Below the pieces are notes generated by a model. The model did no database searches. It was not told the origin of the DNA and worked only from the letters and a program-made list of their open reading frames with translations. A stretch of 9,258 bases of DNA from Rickettsia typhi (lineage in GTDB: Bacteria; Pseudomonadota; Alphaproteobacteria; Rickettsiales; UBA1997), in NCBI GenBank assembly GCA_945874115.1, contig CAMCFD010000059.1, forward strand, positions 1 to 9,258, given 5' to 3'. This document shows, one piece after another, positions 1 to 7,018 of the stretch. The translations under genes and the position numbers were made by a program. The stretch's first letter is position 1. Each line of letters begins with the position of its first letter.

Positions 1-1
1 A

Positions 2-670
2 GCCTTGCGTGCTAAGGTTTTAGAAGAAAATGCCGATATCGGAATCGCGCTTGACGGCGACGCTGATCGACTGTTAATTATTGATGAAAAAGGCGAAATC
101 GTTGATGGCGACAAACTCATCGCGCTAATCGCAGAGAAGCTTCACAACGAAGGACGTCTAAAAAAAGATACGGTGATTATCACGCAAATGTCAAATTTGG
201 CGCTTGAAAATCATTTGCGCTATATGGGCATAAACACTGTGCGCGTAGGCGTTGGCGATCGTTATGTTTTGGAAGAAATAAAAAGAGGTGGCTATAATTT
301 TGGCGGCGAACAATCTGGCCACATAGTTTTAAATGACTATTCAACAACTGGCGACGGGCTTGTAGCGGCGCTTCAAATTTTGTCGATGTTGGTTTCACAA
401 AATATAAAAGTCAGCGATTTGGCAAATATTTATGAACCAAATCCGCAAATCCTTAAAAATGTGAGGCTTGACGGAAATTTTAATCCGCTAGAAAGTCAAA
501 AAGTAAAAGATTTTATAACGCAAAAACAAACATTGCTTGGGAAAAAAGGCCGAATTTTTATCAGAAAATCAGGAACCGAAAACCTTGTGCGCATTATGAT
601 TGAAGGCGAGAACAAAAATGAAATCGAAAATATCGCAGATGAAATTATTGCTGTGATGAAAAATATTTAG
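2..670 (+). CDS. glmM: Phosphoglucosamine mutase, C-terminal half (5' end outside window)
   Basis: GlmM interconverts glucosamine-6-phosphate and glucosamine-1-phosphate in the cytoplasm, feeding UDP-GlcNAc for peptidoglycan and LPS. About 222 residues are visible, roughly half of the usual ~445. The frame is open from base 2, so no true start is present. Visible motifs are the metal-binding loop DGDADR (53-70), the sugar-recognition loop GGEQSGH (302-322) and the C-terminal phosphate-binding loop RKSGTENLVR (563-592). The catalytic serine loop lies upstream of the window. The motif set separates it from unrelated mutases, and the GEQSGH form fits GlmM better than phosphomannomutase, though a PMM/PGM relative is not strictly excluded. 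The phosphate loop reads SGTEN where SGTEP is usual. Its stop overlaps the stop of the convergent bioA by 4 nt. Confidence 0.93.
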   Translation, partial: ALRAKVLEENADIGIALDGDADRLLIIDEKGEIVDGDKLIALIAEKLHNEGRLKKDTVIITQMSNLALENHLRYMGINTVRVGVGDRYVLEEIKRGGYNFGGEQSGHIVLNDYSTTGDGLVAALQILSMLVSQNIKVSDLANIYEPNPQILKNVRLDGNFNPLESQKVKDFITQKQTLLGKKGRIFIRKSGTENLVRIMIEGENKNEIENIADEIIAVMKNI

Positions 671-1911
671 CGCAAAATTTCTGAAATTCCGTTCATAATT
701 ATATCAAGCTCGTCATCGCTGATATTAAGCGCCGGCATCACATAAATCACTCCACCGAAAGGTCGCAAAAACACACCAAACTCAATTATTTTTTTGCGCA
801 TTTCAATCATTTTATCAAAAGCAAACTCAGTTTCAATAACACCCAAGGCGCCTAGAACCCGAACATCTTTCACGCCATCACATTTTCTGAATTTTTCTAA
901 ACCATCGCGCAAAATTTTCTCAATTCTCAAAACTTTAGGTTCATATTTTTCGCTTGCAAACAAATCAAGAGAAGCGTTAGCGGCGGCGCACGCAAGAGGA
1001 TTTCCCATAAAAGTTGGGCCATGCATCAAGGCATTTTCGAGAGAATTTCCAAGAAATGCTGAGAATATTTCTTCGCTAGTTATAGTTGCCGCAAGCGTCA
1101 TAACGCCACCGGTCAAGGCTTTTCCGAGCACTAAAATATCGGGTTTAATGTGACCAAAATCACAGGCGAATTTTTTTCCTAAACGATAAAATCCAACCGC
1201 ACATTCATCGGCAACAAATAAAATTTTATATTTTTTGGCAATTTTATAAATATGCTGCAAAATTTCCGCATCGCCAAACCTCATGCCGCCGGCGCACTGA
1301 ACCATTGGCTCGACAAAAATCGCCGCGACATTATCGCAATTTTTCTTGACAAAATCTTCGAATTTATTTATGTCATTTTGATTTTGCGGCAAATCTACGC
1401 AAAAATTTTCAAGCAAAAGTGGTTTGAATTTTTGATGCATTGAAGAATCTAAATCTGCTAAAGACATTGCGCCCGTAGTGTCGCCGTGATATGAATTTTT
1501 GAACGAAATAAATTTAGTTTTTTTCTTCAAGCCTAAATTTATGTAATATTGCCATGAAATTTTCATCGCAACTTCAATTGCGGTCGAGCCTGAATCTGAA
1601 AAAAACACGCGCGATAAATTGGTCATCGCCGCCAAGCGATGCGCTAATTTGTAGGTCTCGTCATTAGCAAAACCAGCAAGCATAATATGGGGCAAAGTCT
1701 GAACTTGTTTTTGCAACGCCGCAACAATATGAGGATGATTATAGCCGTGAGCGCTCGCCCACCAAGACGCGACACCATCAATCAAAACGCGACCATCTTT
1801 CAAGAAAATCTTCGAGCCCAAAGTTGACGCCACTTCAAGCTGTTGTAAATGATTTTGCATTTGAGTATATGGCAACCAAATATGTCGCGCGCCGCTTTTA
1901 ATATCAGTCAT
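667..1911 (-). CDS. bioA: Adenosylmethionine-8-amino-7-oxononanoate aminotransferase (biotin synthesis)
   Basis: BioA is a PLP enzyme that converts 7-keto-8-aminopelargonate to 7,8-diaminopelargonate, using S-adenosylmethionine as amino donor. The 414-residue length is normal for the family. Visible motifs: LPYTQM near residue 13 (substrate-side tyrosine), GST at 108-110 for PLP phosphate, YHGDTTGAMS at 141-150, ADE at 234-236 with the PLP-pyridine aspartate D235, LGKALTGG with Schiff-base lysine K264, GPTFMGNPLA at 298-307, and RPFG at 383-386 carrying the carboxylate-binding arginine. The YHGD and GKALTGG contexts favour BioA over other class III aminotransferases. The segment after ADE reads CAVGFYRLG where IATGFGRTG is typical, a mild divergence. 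Its ATG lies inside the end of bamD (8-nt overlap), with no Shine-Dalgarno, so translation is probably coupled. No other bio gene is in the window. Confidence 0.93.
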   Translation of the reverse strand: MTDIKSGARHIWLPYTQMQNHLQQLEVASTLGSKIFLKDGRVLIDGVASWWASAHGYNHPHIVAALQKQVQTLPHIMLAGFANDETYKLAHRLAAMTNLSRVFFSDSGSTAIEVAMKISWQYYINLGLKKKTKFISFKNSYHGDTTGAMSLADLDSSMHQKFKPLLLENFCVDLPQNQNDINKFEDFVKKNCDNVAAIFVEPMVQCAGGMRFGDAEILQHIYKIAKKYKILFVADECAVGFYRLGKKFACDFGHIKPDILVLGKALTGGVMTLAATITSEEIFSAFLGNSLENALMHGPTFMGNPLACAAANASLDLFASEKYEPKVLRIEKILRDGLEKFRKCDGVKDVRVLGALGVIETEFAFDKMIEMRKKIIEFGVFLRPFGGVIYVMPALNISDDELDIIMNGISEILR

Positions 1912-2647
1912 CGCCCAATTTTTCTTTTATTTTCTGCGCCATTTTCAGCCATTCACTTTGCGGATATTGAGCAATTAAATTGTCGTAAGATTTTTGTGCC
2001 TCACTTTTTAAACCCAATTTTTCATAAATTTCGAACAATCTATAATATCCTTCCGCGACTTGATTTGTCTGTCTGTAGCGCCACACAACTTCTTGAAAAT
2101 TCTTCAACGCGCCAACATAATTTTCTTGCGAAATTTGATAACGGCCAACCGACATTTTCGCCCCCGCCAAATGTTCGTCAACAAAAATTAATTTCTCGCG
2201 CGAATCAACAGAATATTGGCTTTGTGGAAAGCGCGCGATCAATTCACGAAAAATCATCGAGGCTTCTTTCGCCGAATCTTGCGCCCGAGAAATGGCGGAA
2301 ATTTGGTCAAAATAACTCATCGCTTTAATATAAAACATATAATCAAGCGCCTCGCTGCTTGGGTTGATACGAACAAAATCATCAACAACCCTCACAACAT
2401 CAGCATAATCGCCATTTTTATAATATGCGTACGCCGCCATCGTTTGAGATTTCGCCGCCCATTTTGAAAATGGATAATCATCTTCGATTTTCTCAAAAGC
2501 CTTCGCCGCCTCAGAATAACCTTTGTCATTTAAGGTCTTATAAGCCTTGATATAATCAATCTCAACTGAGGGATCTTTTTCTTTTTTTGAACAAGAAAAA
2601 ACCGCCAGACAAAAAATTATAACCGTTAATTTAAATATTTTTTTCAT
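1904..2647 (-). CDS. bamD: Outer membrane protein assembly lipoprotein BamD
   Basis: BamD is the essential TPR lipoprotein of the BAM complex, which folds beta-barrel proteins into the outer membrane; it sits on the periplasmic face. The 247-residue product starts with a lipoprotein signal: a lysine-rich start, a hydrophobic core, and VFSC ending at Cys19. TPR-like helices follow: AYKTLNDKGYSEAAKAFEKI (36-55), DDYPFSKWAAKSQ (56-68), AYAYYKNGDYADVV (72-85), LDYMFYIKAMSYFDQI (101-116) and a C-terminal repeat ending in YPQSEW. The YPFS, AYAYYKNG and DY-x-x-Y-x-K/R-A/G signatures are characteristic of BamD. It lies 19 nt after hisD and overlaps bioA by 8 nt, so it appears to be the third gene of a four-gene transcript. 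No Shine-Dalgarno precedes the ATG. Confidence 0.94.
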   Translation of the reverse strand: MKKIFKLTVIIFCLAVFSCSKKEKDPSVEIDYIKAYKTLNDKGYSEAAKAFEKIEDDYPFSKWAAKSQTMAAYAYYKNGDYADVVRVVDDFVRINPSSEALDYMFYIKAMSYFDQISAISRAQDSAKEASMIFRELIARFPQSQYSVDSREKLIFVDEHLAGAKMSVGRYQISQENYVGALKNFQEVVWRYRQTNQVAEGYYRLFEIYEKLGLKSEAQKSYDNLIAQYPQSEWLKMAQKIKEKLGDD

Positions 2648-2648
2648 T

Positions 2649-2664
2649 TTTGTTTCAAAACAAA
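2649..2664. repeat. Short inverted repeat in the hisD-bamD gap
   Basis: TTTGTTT-CA-AAACAAA has 7-bp arms around a 2-nt centre and fills most of the 19-nt gap between the hisD stop and the bamD ATG. A 2-nt loop and A/T-rich arms make a stable RNA hairpin unlikely, and short repeats of this kind are common in AT-rich DNA. It may be chance, or an operator-like or processing site affecting bamD. There is no T-tract, so it does not look like a terminator. Confidence 0.3.
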
Positions 2665-2666
2665 TT

Positions 2667-3944
2667 TTATTTTCTTATCGAAACGCTTAATTTATGCGCA
2701 CCCAAACCTTCACTCTCGGCCAAGATTTCAGTGTGTTTCGCAAGTTTTGAAAACGATTTCTCATCGCAAGAAATAAGCGAAATTCTCTTGAGAAAATCAT
2801 AAACCGACAAACCACTCGCAAAACGCGCCGTTCCACTCGTAGGAAGGACATGGCTTGGGCCCGCAATATAGTCTCCAACACTTTCAGGAGTATATTTTCC
2901 AACAAAAATTGCCCCAGCATTTTTGATTTGCGCAACAAATTTATCCGCAAACTCACAAGAAATTTCGAGATGTTCTGGCGCTATTTTATTGACAATTTCT
3001 GGCGCAATATTTAAATCTTCAACGATAATAATAGCGCTGTTTTGAAGCGATTTTTCGATGATATTTTTTCGCGCCAAATCATTTGATAATTTTGCGATTG
3101 AAGATAAAATTTTATCAGCGAAATTTTTGCTATCAGTGATAATAAAAACTTGCGAATCAATCCCGTGTTCAAGTTGCGAAAGTGCATCGGCGGCAATAAA
3201 ATCAGGGTTATTGTCGTCATCGCAAACTATCGTCAAATCTGTCGGGCCAGCAATCATATCAATTCCCACCTCACCATAAAATATTTTTTTCGCACATGCA
3301 ATATAAGAATTTCCGGGGCCAACAATTTTATCGACTTTCTCAATCGATTCTGTGCCACAAGCAAGAGCAGAAATCGCTTGAGCTCCGCCAACTTTATAGA
3401 TTTTTTTTATGCCACAAATTTGCGCCGCAACCAAAACCGCATCACTGATTTTTCCAGCCGAAGTTGGTGCACACAAAACAATTTCACCAACACCCGCAAC
3501 AAGCGCCGGAACAGCCGCCATCAACACCGAACTTGGATAAGACGCCGTCCCACCCGGAGCATAAACCCCAACCTTATCAAGCGCACGCCATAAATTTCCG
3601 AGCTTAACACCAATTTCATCATCATAAATAAAATCTTGCGGCATTTGTTTTTTGTGATAAGAAAAAATTCGCGAATAGGCTTGTTTTAAAGCCTCAAGCA
3701 ATTCTGGTGCAATATTTTTAACAGCCTTATCAATTTCATTTTGACTCACAATAAAATCATCAGCGCATGAAAAATTAGCTTTATCGAATTTATTACTAAG
3801 TTCAATCAACGCTAAATCGCCATCTTTTTTCGTCATTGCAATAATTTCTTCAACGGCTTTAAGCACAGATTTATCAACGCTTTGCGCTTTTTTTAGAAAA
3901 TCTTCAATAAAACTTTTTTCTTTTTTATAATCAAAAATCTTCAT
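2667..3944 (-). CDS. hisD: Histidinol dehydrogenase
   Basis: HisD is the zinc- and NAD-dependent cytoplasmic enzyme that oxidises L-histidinol to L-histidine in the last two steps of histidine synthesis. The 425-residue length is typical. By comparison with the well-studied E. coli enzyme, the zinc ligands are all present: Q257 and H260 (SQLEHG), D358 (SVGDYIAGPSH) and H417 (GLGAHKLSV). The catalytic pair E324-H325 (IAPEHLEIS) is intact. Also seen are the VYAPGGTASYPSS stretch (127-139), VGGAQAI (185-191) and KIVGPGN (206-212). The gene starts 1 nt after the DUF192 stop (TAA-T-ATG) without a Shine-Dalgarno, implying coupled translation. No other his gene is in the window, so it sits apart from the rest of its pathway. 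Confidence 0.96.
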   Translation of the reverse strand: MKIFDYKKEKSFIEDFLKKAQSVDKSVLKAVEEIIAMTKKDGDLALIELSNKFDKANFSCADDFIVSQNEIDKAVKNIAPELLEALKQAYSRIFSYHKKQMPQDFIYDDEIGVKLGNLWRALDKVGVYAPGGTASYPSSVLMAAVPALVAGVGEIVLCAPTSAGKISDAVLVAAQICGIKKIYKVGGAQAISALACGTESIEKVDKIVGPGNSYIACAKKIFYGEVGIDMIAGPTDLTIVCDDDNNPDFIAADALSQLEHGIDSQVFIITDSKNFADKILSSIAKLSNDLARKNIIEKSLQNSAIIIVEDLNIAPEIVNKIAPEHLEISCEFADKFVAQIKNAGAIFVGKYTPESVGDYIAGPSHVLPTSGTARFASGLSVYDFLKRISLISCDEKSFSKLAKHTEILAESEGLGAHKLSVSIRK

Positions 3945-3945
3945 A

Positions 3946-4431
3946 TTAAAATCTAATTTTTTGCGTAGTTTTTATTCCATATTTTTTCACCAAGCCAGCA
4001 TTGATTTCTAAAACTTTATCGATTGAAAATTGCGACGAAATAACATCCAAACTTAAAGGTTGCGCATTTTCTTTTATCGCAACAATTTCATCGCCATTTA
4101 TAAAAATCATATCAAGTGGAATCAGCGTATTTTTCATCCACATGTAGATTATATCAGGCTTTTCAAATAAAAACAACATTCCTTTTTGCTCATCTAACTT
4201 TTCAAGATTCATCAAGCCAAATTGCCTTTTTTGGTCATTATCGGCGATTGCAGCCCTAAATTCGGCAATTCTTTTGGCTTTTTCGTCAAAAATCACCAAA
4301 TTTTTATTATAGTTTTTGACATTACGATTAAAGCTGCTAAAATCGTCGGCATACAGACTTTTTGTCGCAAAAACTAAAAAAACCAAGAGGAGAATTTTTT
4401 TCGCCAATGAATAATTTATTTTTAGCAACAT
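3946..4431 (-). CDS. DUF192 (UPF0127) family exported protein
   Basis: The product is 161 residues with a cleavable-type signal peptide (hydrophobic core KKILLLVFLVFA, likely cleavage after LYA at residue 28), so it is probably periplasmic. The mature part is a single DUF192 domain: FGLMNLEKLDEQKGMLFLFE (71-90), MKNTLIPLDMIFI (99-111), AIKENAQPLS (118-127), VLEINAG (140-146). The family is widespread but its function is not established. The 5' end overlaps divergent lptA by 25 nt if the ATG at 4431 is used. A TTG at 4407 would start directly at AKKILLL, still leave a full signal peptide and remove nearly all overlap; neither start has a clear Shine-Dalgarno. It is probably the first gene of a transcript continuing into hisD, bamD and bioA. 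Confidence 0.88.
   Translation of the reverse strand: MLLKINYSLAKKILLLVFLVFATKSLYADDFSSFNRNVKNYNKNLVIFDEKAKRIAEFRAAIADNDQKRQFGLMNLEKLDEQKGMLFLFEKPDIIYMWMKNTLIPLDMIFINGDEIVAIKENAQPLSLDVISSQFSIDKVLEINAGLVKKYGIKTTQKIRF
4316..4343 (+). promoter_or_regulatory. Candidate sigma70 promoter for lptAB, inside the DUF192 gene
   Basis: TTGACA (4316-4321), a 16-nt spacer, then TAAAAT (4338-4343), preceded by TGC, an extended -10 element. The -35 is a perfect consensus and the -10 matches 5 of 6. Transcription would start near 4350, giving an lptA leader of roughly 57 nt that is antisense to the 5' part of the DUF192 gene. It is the best promoter-like match I found upstream of lptA, where no intergenic space exists. 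No experimental support is available here. Confidence 0.6.
4386..4392 (+). promoter_or_regulatory. Shine-Dalgarno-like site upstream of lptA
   Basis: AGAGGAG is the only clear Shine-Dalgarno-like sequence before any gene start in the window. It stands 14 nt from the chosen lptA ATG (4407), longer than the usual 5-9 nt, with a run of T between. No other in-frame start codon has better spacing, and the signal peptide begins exactly at this ATG, so the start is kept. Confidence 0.45.
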
Positions 4432-5018
4432 TTTCTAAAATTTTAATTATATTCGCTTTAATTTCGTGCCCAGTTTTCGCTCAAGAACAATCCCAAAAAT
4501 CGACTCAAAAACCCGCTCGAGCCAAGGCAACCAAAACAAGAATAACATCAGATTTCATTGACATCAAGAGAAAAACACAAAAAATCGACTTTTTAGGCAA
4601 TGTCGTCGTCAAAAATGGCCCAGATATGATGACTTCGAAAAAAATGACCGTGTTTTATAAAGAAGAAGACAAAAACACGCCCACAACTGCAAATGGCGCT
4701 TCAAACGACAATTCTATAGAAAAAATTATCGCAAATGGCGATGTTAAAATTTTCAGTTCAGATTTTGTCGCAACTTCAGACGATGGATATTACAGCCCAG
4801 CGGAATCTCTTTTTATTCTAGAAAATAAAGTCATCGTAAATAACGGCGATTCTATTGCGACGGGCGAAAAATTTATCTATGATTTACAAACAAGAAAGGG
4901 TAATTTTGTTGGAAAATCAAACAATATCAAATCACGAACCAAAGAAGATAATAGAGTCGTTGTAATTATTGGAGATAGCGCCAAAAAACAAAATAAAACT
5001 GATAAAACGAAACGATGA
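4407..5018 (+). CDS. lptA: LPS transport periplasmic protein LptA (OstA-like)
   Basis: LptA forms the periplasmic bridge that carries lipopolysaccharide from the inner-membrane Lpt complex to LptD at the outer membrane. The 203-residue product has a signal peptide (residues 1-25, likely cleavage VFA/QE), a short basic linker, then an OstA/LptA beta-jellyroll domain: TSDFIDIKRKTQKIDFLGNV (48-67), TSKKMTVFYKE (76-86), IEKIIANGDVKIFS (104-117), SDDGYYSPAESLFIL (124-138), VNNGDSIATGEKFIYDL (144-160). The tail is lysine-rich. Length is near the E. coli protein. The start is the ATG at the signal peptide; an upstream TTG (4362) would add a non-signal extension. L18-I19-S20-C21 also fits a lipobox, so lipid anchoring is possible. 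It overlaps lptB by ATGA. The usual upstream partner lptC is not here; the divergent DUF192 gene takes that place. Confidence 0.88.
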   Translation: MNNLFLATFSKILIIFALISCPVFAQEQSQKSTQKPARAKATKTRITSDFIDIKRKTQKIDFLGNVVVKNGPDMMTSKKMTVFYKEEDKNTPTTANGASNDNSIEKIIANGDVKIFSSDFVATSDDGYYSPAESLFILENKVIVNNGDSIATGEKFIYDLQTRKGNFVGKSNNIKSRTKEDNRVVVIIGDSAKKQNKTDKTKR

Positions 5019-5737
5019 AAACATTAAGCGCAAGAAATTTACACAAAAGATACGGCAAAAAAGTTGCCGTACGCGACGTTAGCGTCGATATCAAACAAGG
5101 CGAAGTCGTTGGTCTTTTAGGGCCAAATGGCGCCGGAAAAACCACGTGTTTTTACATGACTGTAGGCTTGGTTCCCGCAACTTCAGGTCACATATTTATC
5201 GATTCGCTCGACATCGGAAAAATGCCGATGTATCAACGCGCACGCCTTGGAATCAGCTATTTGCCACAAGAAGCTTCAATTTTTCGCGGCATGAATGTCG
5301 AGGATAATATTTATTCAGTGCTTGAAATTGTTGAGCCAAACGAATTTAAGCGCAAAGAGAAGCTCGAGAAATTATTGCAAGAATTCTCGATCACGCACAT
5401 TAGAAAATCGCATGCGCTGGCGCTTTCTGGCGGCGAAAGAAGACGCGTTGAAATTGCGCGAGCTTTGGCCACAAATCCATCTTTTATTTTACTTGACGAA
5501 CCGTTCGCGGGCGTTGACCCAATTGCCGTTAACGACATCAGACAAATGGTTTTGCACTTAAAAGACCGCAATATCGGCGTTTTAATTACCGATCACAATG
5601 TGCGCGAAACCCTTTCTATTGTTGACCGCGCTTACATTGTTTATGATGGAAATATTCTAACTTCAGGATCGCGCGACGAAATTATCAACAACAAAGATGT
5701 CAGAAAATTTTATTTAGGCGAAGATTTTAGAATTTAA
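5015..5737 (+). CDS. lptB: LPS export ABC transporter ATP-binding protein LptB
   Basis: LptB is the cytoplasmic ATPase of the LptB2FG transporter that extracts LPS from the inner membrane and drives it toward LptA. The 240 residues carry a complete ABC set: Walker A GPNGAGKTT (36-44), Q-loop with Q85 (LPQEASIFRGMNV), signature LSGGERRR (137-144), Walker B ILLDEP with D161-E162, D-loop GVDP, and H-loop H194 (ITDHNVRET). Two features point to LptB within the ABC superfamily: the YLPQEASIFR-type Q-loop and the C-terminal YLGEDFRI tail, which closely matches the tail important for LptB function in E. coli. Its ATG overlaps the lptA TGA (ATGA), so the two are translationally coupled. All catalytic residues are present. 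Confidence 0.97.
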   Translation: MKTLSARNLHKRYGKKVAVRDVSVDIKQGEVVGLLGPNGAGKTTCFYMTVGLVPATSGHIFIDSLDIGKMPMYQRARLGISYLPQEASIFRGMNVEDNIYSVLEIVEPNEFKRKEKLEKLLQEFSITHIRKSHALALSGGERRRVEIARALATNPSFILLDEPFAGVDPIAVNDIRQMVLHLKDRNIGVLITDHNVRETLSIVDRAYIVYDGNILTSGSRDEIINNKDVRKFYLGEDFRI

Positions 5738-5834
5738 AACCATTTTATATCATTTTCCGCTAATAATTAGCCTTTTAGGCAAAATAATTTGAGCGTATTA
5801 AAATGGCATTATTAACCTCAAAATAAGTTTAACA
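5738..5834. other. lptB-nhaA intergenic region with weak promoter-like and hairpin-like sequences
   Basis: These 97 nt contain no gene. GCCT-TTT-AGGC (5770-5780) could form a 4-bp hairpin after lptB, but it is short and followed by AAAATAATTT rather than a T-tract, so it is a poor terminator. TAAAAT at 5799-5804 is a possible -10 for nhaA; the sequence 18 nt upstream (TTAGGC) is a poor -35. No Shine-Dalgarno precedes the nhaA ATG. The gap size suggests nhaA has its own promoter, but I cannot place it with confidence. Confidence 0.35.
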
Positions 5835-7004
5835 ATGTTTAAAAGCGCTTTAAGAAATTTCTTTCATTTCACCAAATCGTCCGAAGCTTTACTCTTGATT
5901 GCAACCATCGCCGGACTTTTTATCGCTAATTCTCAATTTAGTGAATTATATCGCAATTTCTTTAATCAAGAAATAAATTTTAACATTTTTACACAAGATG
6001 TTGGCGCCAAATTTTCGCCCAAATTTATAATCGACGATTTTTTAATGGCGATTTTTTTCTTGCTTATCGGCCTTGAATTAAAACGCGAAATTTTAATCGG
6101 CGAACTTTCAAGCCGCAAGAAATTGCTGCTTCCTGTGATTGGCGCCATCGGAGGCGTTATTACTCCCGCTTTACTTTTTTGCTATTTCAACGGACAAAAC
6201 CAAGAAAATCTGCGCGGATTTGCAATCCCCACCGCAACAGACATCGCCTTCGCTTACGCCGTAATCAAGGCTTTTGGCGACAAAATCTCGAACTCAATCA
6301 AAATATTTCTCATCAGCCTCGCCGTTATTGACGACTTAATCGCAATTTTTATTATCGCATTTTTTTACACCGAAAATTTACAAGTAATAAACCTCCTTTA
6401 TTCATTTTTCATAATGTTTTTTTTATTTTTATTAAATGCTAAAAAATCAGAAAACTTACTCCTATATTTAATTTTAGGATCAGCTTTGTGGTTTTTTGTT
6501 CTAAAATCTGCAATTCATCCAAGTATTGCGGGCGTTGCTTTGGCGATGTTTATTCCTTTTAAAACTACCAACAAATTTTTGCTTGAAAATTTAGCTCGCA
6601 AACTTTCTCCTTTCGTAAGTTTTATTATTTTACCGATTTTTGCTTTCGCCAATTCAGGAGTGAAAATCGCCAATTTTTCAACCGAAATTTTATTCGACGG
6701 TTTAATTTTAGGAATTGCGCTTGGATTATTTTTAGGCAAACAAATCGGAGTATTTTTATTCGGATTCTTAGCCATCAAATTGAAAATTTGTGAACTGCCA
6801 CAAAACAGCAACTGGCTTGAATTTTATGGCGTTGCAATATTAACAGGAATCGGTTTTACAATGAGCCTGTTCATCGGAAATCTTGCCTTTGACAATTATG
6901 AAACTTTAGACAAAGTAAAAATCGCAGTTCTCATCGGCTCGATTCTATCTTTTATTTTAGGCAGTTTAATTTTATCAATGACGAAAAAGAAGAGTGTTTT
7001 TTAG
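5835..7004 (+). CDS. nhaA: Na+/H+ antiporter NhaA
   Basis: NhaA is an inner-membrane antiporter that exports Na+ (or Li+) in exchange for H+, for sodium and pH homeostasis. The 389 residues, mostly hydrophobic, match the family length. Equivalents of the E. coli functional residues are visible: D136 in IPTATDIAFAYA (E. coli D133), the ion-binding pair D166-D167 in LAVIDDLIAI (D163-D164), and K302 in FLGKQIGVFLFG (K300). The cytoplasmic entry motif LLIGLELKREILIGEL (76-91), FANSGV (271-276) and GIGFTMSLFIG (338-348) are also characteristic. The residue after K302 is Q where E. coli has P. It appears to be a single-gene unit: 97 nt after lptB and 114 nt before the next gene. The ATG has no Shine-Dalgarno. 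Confidence 0.97.
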   Translation: MFKSALRNFFHFTKSSEALLLIATIAGLFIANSQFSELYRNFFNQEINFNIFTQDVGAKFSPKFIIDDFLMAIFFLLIGLELKREILIGELSSRKKLLLPVIGAIGGVITPALLFCYFNGQNQENLRGFAIPTATDIAFAYAVIKAFGDKISNSIKIFLISLAVIDDLIAIFIIAFFYTENLQVINLLYSFFIMFFLFLLNAKKSENLLLYLILGSALWFFVLKSAIHPSIAGVALAMFIPFKTTNKFLLENLARKLSPFVSFIILPIFAFANSGVKIANFSTEILFDGLILGIALGLFLGKQIGVFLFGFLAIKLKICELPQNSNWLEFYGVAILTGIGFTMSLFIGNLAFDNYETLDKVKIAVLIGSILSFILGSLILSMTKKKSVF

Positions 7005-7018
7005 ATTGTGACAAAATA

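Noticed and set aside
5..7. TTG as the start of glmM
   Set aside because: The reading frame is open to the window edge and half of the enzyme is missing, so it is an internal leucine.
794..1153. Open frame of 119 codons on the plus strand
   Set aside because: It is antisense to bioA with no recognisable motif or translation signal.
1849..2328. Open frame of 159 codons on the plus strand
   Set aside because: It lies antisense to bioA and bamD, which are clear family members; its translation shows no family signature.
3150..3593. Open frame of 147 codons on the plus strand
   Set aside because: It is antisense to hisD with all catalytic residues; the composition is Arg/Asn-rich as expected of a shadow frame.
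4362..4406. Upstream TTG start giving LptA 15 extra residues
   Set aside because: The extension is basic and hydrophilic and would bury the signal peptide; the ATG at 4407 begins a clean signal sequence.
6984..7004. T-run at the end of nhaA as a terminator
   Set aside because: The run is inside the last codons and no G/C stem precedes it.
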